19,137 bases of DNA from an uncultured Oceanospirillaceae bacterium (GTDB lineage Bacteria; Pseudomonadota; Gammaproteobacteria; Pseudomonadales; Oceanobacteraceae), in the NCBI GenBank assembly GCA_937974825.1, contig CALJVD010000005.1, positions 1 through 19,137 of the forward strand, read 5' to 3'. A program made the position numbers and the translations under genes. This document shows, piece by piece, positions 13,547 to 19,137 of this stretch. The notes beneath the pieces were generated by a model. It was given only the letters and a program-made list of their open reading frames with translations, had not been told where the DNA came from and made no database searches. Positions within the stretch are counted from its first letter, which is position 1. Every line of letters starts with the position of its first letter.

Positions 13547-14894
13547 GGGCTATGTAACTCCGGGTTAGTTTAAAGACAACAGGACTAAGCAATACCAATG
13601 CAATTAAATTAGGTACTGCCATTAACGCGTTTAATGTATCGGCTAATAACCATGCGGTTTCGAGTGAATAAATTGCACCGAGCGGAATGGCAAGAACCCA
13701 AGCTAAACGGAAAATAGGCACTGATTTTACACCGAATAAGAACTCAGTGCATTTTTCCCCATAAAAAGACCAGCCAATTAAGGTAGTAAACGCAAAAACG
13801 GCTAATCCTAAGCTTACAATTGAGCTTCCTACGTTAGGTAACCCCGTAGCAAACGCTGCTGCAGTCAGCGGTGCGCCAGAAAGCCCTACGCAGCCTTCCA
13901 GCTCGGGCGTACAAAACTGCCAAGCACCAGAAGCCACAATAACCAAGCCAGTAATGGTACAAATAACAATGGTATCAATGAACGTACCCAGCATGGCGAT
14001 AGTGCCTTGCTGAATAGGAGAGTCTGTTTGTGCAGCAGCATGAGCAATAGGGGCGCTCCCTAATCCTGCCTCGTTAGAAAATACGCCGCGTGCTACACCA
14101 AAGCGAATGGCTGCCCACACCGCTGCACCGGCAAAACCACCCACGGCGGCTGTTGGATTAAAGGCGTGGTAGACAATATCGTAAAGCGCCGAAGGAATGC
14201 GGTCAGCAAAGATAATTAATAGAACAACACCGGCCACTAAATAAGAGATAGCCATAATAGGCACCAATTTACCGACCACATCGGCAATGCGCCTAATACC
14301 GCCCAATAACACAAAGCCAACCAATACGGCTGCCGCCACACCGGTAATCCAAGCAGGAATAGAAAACTGATTATGCAATGCATCGGCAATCGAGTTTGCT
14401 TGCACGCCGTTGCCTATGCCAAAGCCTGCCAACATGCCAAAGAATGCGAAGGCAATACCCAGCCAGCGAAAGTGTTTGCCTAAGCCATTTTTAATGTAAT
14501 ACATGGGGCCGCCTACGAAATTACCCTCGGCGTTGGTTTCACGAAAGTGCACGGCTAATACGGCTTCACTGTATTTTGTCGCCATGCCCAGTATTGCCAT
14601 TAACCACATCCAAAATAATGCACCAGGGCCACCGGCGGCAATTGCCGTAGCCACACCAGCAATATTACCTGTGCCAATAGTGGCTGAAAGAGAAGTCATT
14701 AACGCGTTAAAACCAGAAATATCCCCATCGCCGGTGCCTTTGCGGCTGCGCCAGAGCAAGGCAAAGCCCGATTTAATATGACGAATAGGATAAAATTTAA
14801 GCCCCACCGTTAGCAGTAAACCAGTGAGGGCAAGCAACACCAACATGGGCATGCCCCAAGCGATGTTGTTGATGGATTTTATGAGATCAAACAT
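13521..14894 (-). CDS. Sodium:alanine/glycine symporter (AGCS family)
   Basis: This polytopic inner-membrane protein of about 457 residues has roughly 10-11 hydrophobic segments and imports small neutral amino acids with Na+. Family signatures visible are SATIGTGNIAGVATAI, GGPMYYIKNGLG and NEAGLGSAPIAHAAAQT, the last being characteristic of AGCS transporters. The frame is open to ATG 14936, adding 14 residues (SLWIASLYTRAFL); I prefer ATG 14894 (MFDLIKSINNIAWG), which resembles the usual AGCS start, although neither has a strong Shine-Dalgarno sequence. Its 3' end overlaps nadC by 26 bp, so it is the first gene of the symporter-nadC-rpe-gph operon. The exact substrate cannot be assigned. Confidence 0.92.
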   Translation of the reverse strand: MFDLIKSINNIAWGMPMLVLLALTGLLLTVGLKFYPIRHIKSGFALLWRSRKGTGDGDISGFNALMTSLSATIGTGNIAGVATAIAAGGPGALFWMWLMAILGMATKYSEAVLAVHFRETNAEGNFVGGPMYYIKNGLGKHFRWLGIAFAFFGMLAGFGIGNGVQANSIADALHNQFSIPAWITGVAAAVLVGFVLLGGIRRIADVVGKLVPIMAISYLVAGVVLLIIFADRIPSALYDIVYHAFNPTAAVGGFAGAAVWAAIRFGVARGVFSNEAGLGSAPIAHAAAQTDSPIQQGTIAMLGTFIDTIVICTITGLVIVASGAWQFCTPELEGCVGLSGAPLTAAAFATGLPNVGSSIVSLGLAVFAFTTLIGWSFYGEKCTEFLFGVKSVPIFRLAWVLAIPLGAIYSLETAWLLADTLNALMAVPNLIALVLLSPVVFKLTRSYIAHGSQSVSK

Positions 14895-14979
14895 CAGAAA
14901 AGCTCGTGTATACAACGAAGCAATCCATAATGACATAAATTACTGCAGCAACAAGTAAGGCTTTGTAATTAAAAGTTAA

Positions 14980-15003
14980 TGTACGTCGGTCTTCAGGCCG
15001 ACA
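14980..15003 (+). repeat. GTAGGTCG hairpin repeat, copy 3
   Basis: TGTACGTCGGTCTTCAGG is followed by CCGACA; arms GTCGG / CCGAC. It lies in the symporter-ampD spacer. Confidence 0.6.
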
Positions 15004-15018
15004 AAGCCGTTCCTATAA

Positions 15019-15043
15019 TGTCGCCCTAAAGGGACGACCTACA
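15019..15043 (-). repeat. GTAGGTCG hairpin repeat, copy 4 (inverted)
   Basis: On the minus strand it reads TGTAGGTCGTCCC, TTTA, GGGCGACA. The arms match copy 1 except for one extra base. It lies inverted 15 bp from copy 3. Confidence 0.6.
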
Positions 15044-15045
15044 CT

Positions 15046-15070
15046 GGCAGGGTTGTAAAAATGTAGGTCG
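15046..15070 (+). repeat. 25-bp direct repeat, left copy
   Basis: GGCAGGGTTGTAAAA is followed by ATGTAGGTCG, identical over 25 bp to 15393-15417. Its last 10 bp are the start of a GTAGGTCG hairpin repeat. The two copies enclose the highly structured segment 15071-15392. Confidence 0.7.
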
Positions 15071-15086
15071 GTATTCAGACCGACAT
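15061..15086 (+). repeat. GTAGGTCG hairpin repeat, copy 5
   Basis: ATGTAGGTCGGTATTCAG is followed by ACCGACAT; the arms GTCGGT / ACCGAC are perfect. The changed stem bases are compensated relative to copies 1 and 8. Confidence 0.65.
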
Positions 15087-15392
15087 GGTGTCTTGGATGG
15101 GTCTATTTGCGGGGTAAACCCCTGCGCCCCAATGCAAGGAGAGGTGTCTCCTTGCGATCCTCTCTGGGCACGTATCCATGCTATTTCCTTGACGATTTCA
15201 GCCATAAACGCACACGCATCTAATGCACATCCTTGTGCATAAGATGCTTATGCCGGGTCCTTCCGGCCATTGCTAATGGCTTTATCGTCAGCGGGCATGG
15301 ATAAAAGTGCCGAGACGAAGGCCGAGTTATTTCGCTAGTAAATACTGAAACATTTCTGATTAGGGTGATTTGAAATGGTGGATGGGTGTCGC
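15087..15392. other. Gene-free, hairpin-rich part of the symporter-ampD spacer
   Basis: No ORF with coding character was found on either strand. The segment holds GGGG-TAAA-CCCC (15111-15122), a perfect 9-bp hairpin GCAAGGAGA / TCTCCTTGC (15134-15142 / 15147-15155, loop GGTG) and the large nested palindrome at 15167-15311. Positions 15312-15392 show nothing further that I can name. Confidence 0.6.
15167..15311. repeat. Nested 145-bp palindromic element
   Basis: Four collinear helices close on each other: GGCAC/GTGCC (15167-15171 / 15307-15311), TATCCATGC/GCATGGATA (15173-15181 / 15295-15303), TGACGAT/ATCGTCA (15190-15196 / 15284-15290) and AGCCAT/ATGGCT (15200-15205 / 15276-15281). Inside sit a 13-bp hairpin (GCATCT-A-ATGCACA / TGTGCAT-A-AGATGC, 15216-15247, loop TCCT) and GCCGG/CCGGC (15252-15256 / 15263-15267). 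It is non-coding. It could be a MITE/REP-like element or the template of a structured RNA. The apical ACATCCTTGT resembles ACATCCATGT in the element before metE. Confidence 0.65.
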
Positions 15393-15417
15393 GGCAGGGT
15401 TGTAAAAATGTAGGTCG
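15393..15417 (+). repeat. 25-bp direct repeat, right copy
   Basis: Identical over 25 bp to 15046-15070, 347 bp downstream of it. It also runs into a GTAGGTCG hairpin repeat. Confidence 0.7.
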
Positions 15418-15434
15418 CGGCTTTAGTCCGACAT
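15408..15434 (+). repeat. GTAGGTCG hairpin repeat, copy 6
   Basis: ATGTAGGTCGCGGC is followed by TTTAGTCCGACAT; the arms are reduced to GTCG / CGAC. It lies about 75 bp before ampD. Confidence 0.6.
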
Positions 15435-15473
15435 GAAAATATAAGATGTTAGCGGATTAACTCACTAACAAGG

Positions 15474-15479
15474 TATACT
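15474..15479 (+). promoter_or_regulatory. Putative -10 element for ampD
   Basis: TATACT matches 5 of 6 bases of the -10 consensus, 29 bp before the ampD ATG. No good -35 is seen at the right distance. Confidence 0.3.
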
Positions 15480-15508
15480 TTTACCATGAACACTAAAAGC
15501 ATATCACT

Positions 15509-16090
15509 ATGACCAGTAGCACCACTCAATACCGTATTACAAACGGAGTTGTAACGCCGGCACACTGGTGTCCTTCGCCTAATTTTAATGCCCGCCCTGA
15601 GGGTGCCGCGGGTAAGGTATCACTGCTTGTATTGCATAATATCAGCCTGCCGCCGGCACAGTTTGGAGGGGGTTATGTTCAGCAGTTTTTCACCAATCAA
15701 CTTGATCCAAACGAGCACCCGTATTTTCAAGAAATTTCAGACCTAAAAGTATCCAGTCATTTGTTTATAGAGCGCACCGGGAAAGTGGTTCAATTCGTCA
15801 ACCTTAATGACCGTGCTTGGCATGCTGGCCGTTCAATTTATCAGAAGCGAGCCGAGTGCAATGATTATTCCATCGGAATAGAATTAGAAGGCACCGACAC
15901 CATTTCTTACAGCAAACAGCAATATCAAACACTGGCGGAATTAATTCCGGCTATACTAAAAGCGTATCCAGACATTACGCCTTATCGAATTACCGGACAT
16001 GAGTTTATTGCACCAGGGCGTAAAACCGATCCGGGCAACGCTTTTGAATGGCAAAGGTTGTTCCAAAAGCTAAATAAAAAGGAATGTTAA
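15509..16090 (+). CDS. ampD: 1,6-anhydro-N-acetylmuramyl-L-alanine amidase
   Basis: This 193-residue cytoplasmic zinc amidase cleaves the stem peptide from anhydromuropeptides during cell-wall recycling; its loss derepresses AmpC-type beta-lactamases where AmpR is present. Zinc ligands H43 (LVLHNIS), H164 (ITGHEF) and D174 (RKTDPG), the catalytic E125 (IGIELEG) and K172 align with H34, H154, D164, E116 and K162 of Citrobacter AmpD. The core HWCPSPNFNARP (19-30) is also typical. The ATG at 15509 has a poor Shine-Dalgarno sequence; a 9-codon upstream frame (15486-15512) ends across it. ampE follows after 3 bp. No ampC or ampR is in the window, so recycling is the safe role. Confidence 0.95.
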   Translation: MTSSTTQYRITNGVVTPAHWCPSPNFNARPEGAAGKVSLLVLHNISLPPAQFGGGYVQQFFTNQLDPNEHPYFQEISDLKVSSHLFIERTGKVVQFVNLNDRAWHAGRSIYQKRAECNDYSIGIELEGTDTISYSKQQYQTLAELIPAILKAYPDITPYRITGHEFIAPGRKTDPGNAFEWQRLFQKLNKKEC

Positions 16091-16093
16091 TTT

Positions 16094-16963
16094 ATGAAGT
16101 TTCTCATAATTTTTGTTGCAGTCATGTTGGTATGGAGGTTGCCGCTTTCTATTCGTAACGCCGAAAGCGCCACCTTTAAGCATTGGCTAGGCATTTGGAA
16201 AAAAATAAGCTCATTTAAGAACTGGAACCGACACCTCAAATACTCGCTGGTGGTTTTATTACCCACTATTGTTGGCATTATCTTTTTCTATTGTTTGCAG
16301 CCACTTTTCTGGGGTTTAGTGAGCATGGCGTTAGAAATTGTATTGCTGGTATATGTGCTACTGCATGCCGATGTAAACCGACACCTAACGCAATATCAAC
16401 AAGCCCTGCAAGAAGGCGATCTTAACAAAGCCTATCAACTAGCCAGAAAGAACCTATCGTTAAAACAAGACGAAGACGACTTTAGCACCATCAACGAGCG
16501 CGTAATTAAACGTTTGCAATATCGTTGGTTTAGCTACTTTTTCTTAGTTATCTTCTGGTACGTTTTGGCAGATGTTGGCGGTGTTTTATTAGCATGGTTG
16601 AGCGTACAATACGCCCGAGAAAATCAAAGCGATGAGAAATCATCGGTTTACTTACGAGTTTTAGAGTTTATTCCCGCTCGTCTTGTCGGCTTAACCTTTG
16701 TGTTGGCCGGTAACTTCAAGCAAGCATTGCCTGTATGGCGTCACTATTTAAAAATGTGGTACGCCAAAAACGACGACCTTTTATTCGATATTGGGTGTAA
16801 TGCATTAGCCGAAGGTAGAGAGTGCCGACAGTGGAGCCGAGCCAGCGAAAACGCAGCAGCGGCAGCGGCCGAGCTAGAAGAATGGCAACGCATGCATAAT
16901 TACTCCATCTCTATTTGGTTGGTTATTATTGCCATTGCTACCTTAGGCGGCTGGATGCTCTAA
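16094..16963 (+). CDS. ampE: AmpE membrane protein
   Basis: This 289-residue inner-membrane protein is close to the E. coli AmpE length (284). Hydrophobic segments occur at the N-terminus (FLIIFVAVMLVW), at about 52-92 (two helices), at about 150-178 (WFSYFFLVIFWYVLADVGG) and at the extreme C-terminus (ISIWLVIIAIATLGGW). A long cytoplasmic-type loop in the middle carries NLSLKQDEDDFSTINERV. The function is not settled: it is proposed as a signalling or transport partner of AmpD in muropeptide recycling, and it has CobD-like fold similarity. AAGGA lies about 10 nt before the ATG. The 3-bp gap to ampD shows an operon. Weak conservation between genera is normal for AmpE, so the assignment rests on context as well as length and topology. 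Confidence 0.88.
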   Translation: MKFLIIFVAVMLVWRLPLSIRNAESATFKHWLGIWKKISSFKNWNRHLKYSLVVLLPTIVGIIFFYCLQPLFWGLVSMALEIVLLVYVLLHADVNRHLTQYQQALQEGDLNKAYQLARKNLSLKQDEDDFSTINERVIKRLQYRWFSYFFLVIFWYVLADVGGVLLAWLSVQYARENQSDEKSSVYLRVLEFIPARLVGLTFVLAGNFKQALPVWRHYLKMWYAKNDDLLFDIGCNALAEGRECRQWSRASENAAAAAAELEEWQRMHNYSISIWLVIIAIATLGGWML

Positions 16964-17000
16964 GCTCACACTTACTATCTGAAATAGCCTTTCAAAACTT

Positions 17001-17726
17001 ATGACCGAATCAGACAATATCTATAAGGCACCGCTTGAGCAGGTGCCTAACTTTCGTTTTGACGATGCCGTTGCTCGTGTCTTCCCTGATATGATTCAAC
17101 GCTCGGTGCCGGGCTACGCAGAAACCGTAGCAATGTCGGGTATTATTGCCGGTCGTTATGCGCAGCCTAATACACACCTGTACGACTTAGGCTGCTCTTT
17201 AGGCGCCGTGACATTAGCCATGCGACACGCGCTAAAAGAACCGGGCTGTAAGATAATAGGTATCGATAACTCCCAAGACATGATTGCCCGCGCACAACAT
17301 TATATTGCTCTTGATGAAGGCGCTACCGACGTAGAACTCCTGTGCGCAGATATAGTCGACACACCATTAACCAATGCCTCGGTCACGGCGCTCAACTTTG
17401 TGTTGCAATTTATTGCCCCTGAACAACGTTTAACTCTGTTAGAAAATATAGCAAAAGCGACTAACCCAGGTGGTGCGTTAATTTTGTCTGAAAAAATATG
17501 CTTTAGCCCAGAAGAACAAGCCCTGCAGCAAGAACTACACTGGGATTTTAAACGCGCCAATGGCTATTCAGACTTAGAAATTGCACAAAAGCGCAGTGCC
17601 ATTGAAAAAGTGCTGATTCCAGAAACAGAACAAGTGCATAGAGAACGCCTAAAAGCCGCTGGCTTCAGCCAAGTAGTGCGCTGGTATCAATGCTTTAACT
17701 TTGTCTCGTTCCTGGCCATAAAGTAA
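17001..17726 (+). CDS. cmoA: Carboxy-S-adenosyl-L-methionine synthase
   Basis: This 241-residue SAM-dependent enzyme converts SAM and prephenate to carboxy-SAM, releasing phenylpyruvate. Carboxy-SAM is the donor used by CmoB for the wobble uridine of tRNA. The family N-terminus FRFDDAVARVFPDMIQRSVP (18-37) and the cofactor loop YDLGCSLGAVTLAMR (61-75) are intact, followed by IIGIDNSQDMIARA. The length is typical. It starts 37 bp after ampE on the same strand and is followed, after a hairpin repeat, by cmoB. Because it consumes prephenate, an aromatic-pathway intermediate, its nearness to the aromatic leader at 18857 is worth noting but may be chance. Confidence 0.95.
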   Translation: MTESDNIYKAPLEQVPNFRFDDAVARVFPDMIQRSVPGYAETVAMSGIIAGRYAQPNTHLYDLGCSLGAVTLAMRHALKEPGCKIIGIDNSQDMIARAQHYIALDEGATDVELLCADIVDTPLTNASVTALNFVLQFIAPEQRLTLLENIAKATNPGGALILSEKICFSPEEQALQQELHWDFKRANGYSDLEIAQKRSAIEKVLIPETEQVHRERLKAAGFSQVVRWYQCFNFVSFLAIK

Positions 17727-17740
17727 TAGAGCTCTACAGG

Positions 17741-17764
17741 TGTGGGTCGGCTTTTAGGCCGACA
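17741..17764 (+). repeat. GTAGGTCG hairpin repeat, copy 7
   Basis: TGTGGGTCGG, CTTTTAGG, CCGACA. It sits in the 74-bp gap between cmoA and cmoB, so it would form a hairpin inside a cmoAB message. Confidence 0.65.
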
Positions 17765-17800
17765 TAAAAAATCAATTAACATGCAACACTGAATTTACAC

Positions 17801-18784
17801 ATGAAACACTGGTTCACCGATTTACTCACATTTATGCAGCAAGGCGATCTAGCCCCTTGGGCTAACGTACTGCCTCAGCAACTTGACGACATGCTGTTTG
17901 AAAAATTTCATGGCGACCAAGAACGCTGGTCGGCGGCTTACAACAGTTTGCCTAACATTAATGACGTTAAAGCCAATTTAAACAGTCATGACTTAGCGCT
18001 TACCAGTGACAACATCACCGCAGAACAACAGCAAAAAGTAGAAGAAGGTTTGCGTGGATTAATGCCTTGGCGCAAAGGACCTTTTCAGTTTTTTGATACC
18101 CATATTAATACCGAATGGCGCTCAGACTGGAAGTGGGACAGGGTACAGCCTCACATACAGCCACTTAAAGATCGCTTAGTATTAGACGTAGGCTGCGGCT
18201 CGGGCTACCACATGTGGCGCATGTTAGGCGAGGGTGCAGCACGAGTAATAGGCGTAGACCCATCACGTTTGTTTTTAATGCAGTTTCAAGCCTATAAAAA
18301 ATACTTAGCACTCAGTGGTCATCATACCCGTGCAGATTTACTGCCATTTAAAATGGAAGACGTACCCGCTAACTTAAAAGCCTTCGATACCGTGTTTTCT
18401 ATGGGGGTGCTATACCACAGAAAATCCCCTTTAGAGCACCTGCAAGAGCTAAAAGGCGCACTGAAAAACGGCGGAGAATTGGTACTAGAAACCCTAGTGG
18501 TAGAAGGTGATATTCACACGGCGCTTATGCCCGAAGATCGCTACGCCATGATGCGTAACGTTTGGTTTATACCCAGTACCGATATGCTTTTATTGTGGTG
18601 TCGACGTGTTGGTTTTAAAAACGCCCGCGTGGTGGATTTAAATCAAACCAGTACCGAAGAGCAGCGACAAACCGACTGGATGCGCTTTAATTCGCTGGCC
18701 GATTTCTTAGATCCAAACGACCCGCAAAAAACAGCCGAAGGTTACCCAGCACCACTAAGAGCAGTGATAGTCGCCGAAGCCTAA
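17801..18784 (+). CDS. cmoB: tRNA U34 carboxymethyltransferase
   Basis: This 327-residue enzyme uses carboxy-SAM to turn 5-hydroxyuridine at tRNA position 34 into 5-carboxymethoxyuridine (cmo5U), widening wobble decoding. The N-terminal half (1-120) carries the CmoB-specific RKGPFQFFDTHINTEWRSDW (91-110). The Rossmann methyltransferase domain has motif I LVLDVGCGSGYHMW (126-139), VIGVDPS, then MGVLYHRKSPLEHL. Length matches E. coli CmoB (323). It follows cmoA by 74 bp and is probably co-transcribed with it. No terminator directly follows; the next stop signal is the attenuator-like structure at 19037-19074. Confidence 0.96.
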   Translation: MKHWFTDLLTFMQQGDLAPWANVLPQQLDDMLFEKFHGDQERWSAAYNSLPNINDVKANLNSHDLALTSDNITAEQQQKVEEGLRGLMPWRKGPFQFFDTHINTEWRSDWKWDRVQPHIQPLKDRLVLDVGCGSGYHMWRMLGEGAARVIGVDPSRLFLMQFQAYKKYLALSGHHTRADLLPFKMEDVPANLKAFDTVFSMGVLYHRKSPLEHLQELKGALKNGGELVLETLVVEGDIHTALMPEDRYAMMRNVWFIPSTDMLLLWCRRVGFKNARVVDLNQTSTEEQRQTDWMRFNSLADFLDPNDPQKTAEGYPAPLRAVIVAEA

Positions 18785-18819
18785 GCCAGTGCTTGGGCGA
18801 AAGTATTAGGCTTGAAAGC

Positions 18820-18849
18820 TTGCAATGGCAATTAATAAAGGTTTATAGT
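18820..18849 (+). promoter_or_regulatory. Putative promoter of the aromatic leader
   Basis: TTGCAA (18820-18825), an 18-bp spacer and TATAGT (18844-18849) make a reasonable sigma-70 promoter. Transcription would start at or just before the leader ATG (18857), making that start nearly leaderless. An alternative, TTGAAA (18812) with TAATAA (18833), has a short 15-bp spacer. Confidence 0.35.
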
Positions 18850-18856
18850 CCTAAGC

Positions 18857-18988
18857 ATGAACACACAAAATTTCTTAAATACACCAAAAACTCAAAGCAC
18901 AGTGGCTAACGCTTCTGGGCTTTCTGCTGTGTATTTCTGGCAGTTTGGTTATGGCTTTTATTATCGCCAGGAACCGAGCCGCCTATAA
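18857..18988 (+). CDS. Tyr/Phe-rich leader peptide of an attenuator
   Basis: This 43-codon frame runs from ATG 18857 to TAA 18986. Its distinctive part is YFWQFGYGFYY (residues 26-36): four Tyr, three Phe and one Trp in eleven residues, just before the RNA hairpins. This matches the logic of ribosome-mediated attenuators such as those of pheA or trp, where scarce charged tRNA stalls the ribosome on control codons. The N-terminal part is ordinary and polar. There is no strong Shine-Dalgarno sequence; a GTG at 18902 is an alternative start. The regulated gene would be an aromatic-pathway gene (for example DAHP synthase, tyrA or pheA) beyond the right edge; its identity is inference. Confidence 0.75.
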   Translation: MNTQNFLNTPKTQSTVANASGLSAVYFWQFGYGFYYRQEPSRL

Positions 18989-19074
18989 TTTGTATTTATA
19001 GGGCAGTTCGGTTTCAAGCCAACTGCCACGGACAATAAAACCCCGTTTTGCAGTTGGCGAAACGGGGTTTTTTT
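18971..19074 (+). promoter_or_regulatory. Transcription attenuator with competing hairpins
   Basis: Segment A (18971-18988, covering the last leader codons and stop) pairs with B (18996-19015): TATAA/TTATA, GCC/GGC, ACCGA/TCGGT. B can instead pair with C through GGCAGTT (19002-19008) and AACTGCC (19021-19027). C can instead pair with D through GCCAACTGC (19018-19026) and GCAGTTGGC (19050-19058), a perfect 9-bp match. D lies in the terminator loop, so C:D should hinder the terminator. Predicted logic: a ribosome finishing the leader covers A, so B:C and the terminator form. A ribosome stalled earlier on Tyr/Phe codons leaves A:B free to form, C pairs with D, and transcription reads through. 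Confidence 0.65.
19037..19074 (+). terminator. Intrinsic terminator (attenuator stem)
   Basis: AAAACCCCGTTT (19037-19048) and AAACGGGGTTTT (19060-19071) form a perfect 12-bp stem around an 11-nt loop, with a seven-T run at 19068-19074. This is the clearest Rho-independent terminator in the window. It also stops any cmoAB read-through. Confidence 0.9.
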
Positions 19075-19086
19075 ATGCCCCAAAAA

Positions 19087-19112
19087 ATGTAGGTCGGTCT
19101 TTAGGCCGACAT
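19087..19112 (+). repeat. GTAGGTCG hairpin repeat, copy 8
   Basis: ATGTAGGTCGGTCTTTAGG is followed by CCGACAT. It lies 12 bp after the attenuator terminator. Confidence 0.65.
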
Positions 19113-19128
19113 GAAAGAATCACGGAAC

Positions 19129-19137
19129 TGTAGGTCG
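19129..19137 (+). repeat. GTAGGTCG hairpin repeat, truncated by window end
   Basis: TGTAGGTCG matches the first 9 bases of the repeat before the window ends, 16 bp after copy 8. Confidence 0.45.

Noticed and set aside
13361..13573. Plus-strand ORFs inside nadC, the symporter, metE and other genes
   Set aside because: They lie antisense to strongly conserved genes, show no domain similarity and lack ribosome binding sites.
15486..15512. Nine-codon upstream frame overlapping the ampD start (MNTKSISL)
   Set aside because: It is very short, has no clear ribosome binding site and no biased composition; chance occurrence is likely.
11171..19137. GTAGGTCG repeats as a CRISPR array
   Set aside because: Copies are spread over 8 kb with irregular spacing, both orientations and variable stems, and no cas genes are present.

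Overview
The window reads as chromosomal DNA of a gammaproteobacterium, probably a marine Alteromonadales- or Oceanospirillales-like lineage. This is inferred from close resemblance of MetE, MetR, DinB, YoaE, AmpD/AmpE, CmoA/CmoB, Rpe, Gph and NadC to their enterobacterial counterparts, from ampDE lying opposite nadC as in enteric bacteria, and from moderate-to-low GC with many small intergenic palindromic repeats. Species cannot be assigned from sequence alone.

Left part (1-4725), accessory-looking: the last 34 codons of an unidentified gene; a DUF6933-like gene bracketed by two copies of a small CATGCGC repeat; a two-gene unit (958-3533) joining a MazG-like nucleotide pyrophosphohydrolase to a large GIY-YIG / Schlafen-group-3-type helicase (DUF2075) / S24 peptidase fusion, with a GTGA start-stop overlap; a spermidine-synthase-like protein; a decayed GGDEF C-terminus; and tRNA-Arg(CCG) on the minus strand. 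The fusion protein is the most striking item. Its C-terminus has a LexA/UmuD-type Ser-Lys dyad and an Ala-Gly bond at the LexA/UmuD cleavage spacing, so it may cut itself and release the nuclease-helicase part. The arrangement resembles a defence or stress module.

Middle part (4964-11160): yoaE-type TerC/CBS/CorC membrane protein, metR (minus), dinB, and metE. MetR is the usual activator of metE, but here dinB lies between them and a 104-bp palindromic element sits just in front of metE.

Right part: a minus-strand operon (AGCS sodium:amino-acid symporter, nadC, rpe, gph) with overlapping or closely spaced genes; a roughly 600-bp divergent spacer packed with hairpin repeats, including a nested palindrome of about 145 bp; then plus-strand ampD-ampE (peptidoglycan recycling) and cmoA-cmoB (tRNA wobble U34 modification). 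The last 350 bp hold no long ORF. They hold a 43-codon leader peptide rich in Tyr/Phe, followed by mutually exclusive RNA hairpins and a strong intrinsic terminator. This looks like a transcription attenuator for an aromatic amino acid gene lying beyond the right edge.

Eight full copies and one truncated copy of a GTAGGTCG...CCGAC hairpin repeat are scattered through the intergenic regions of the right half.
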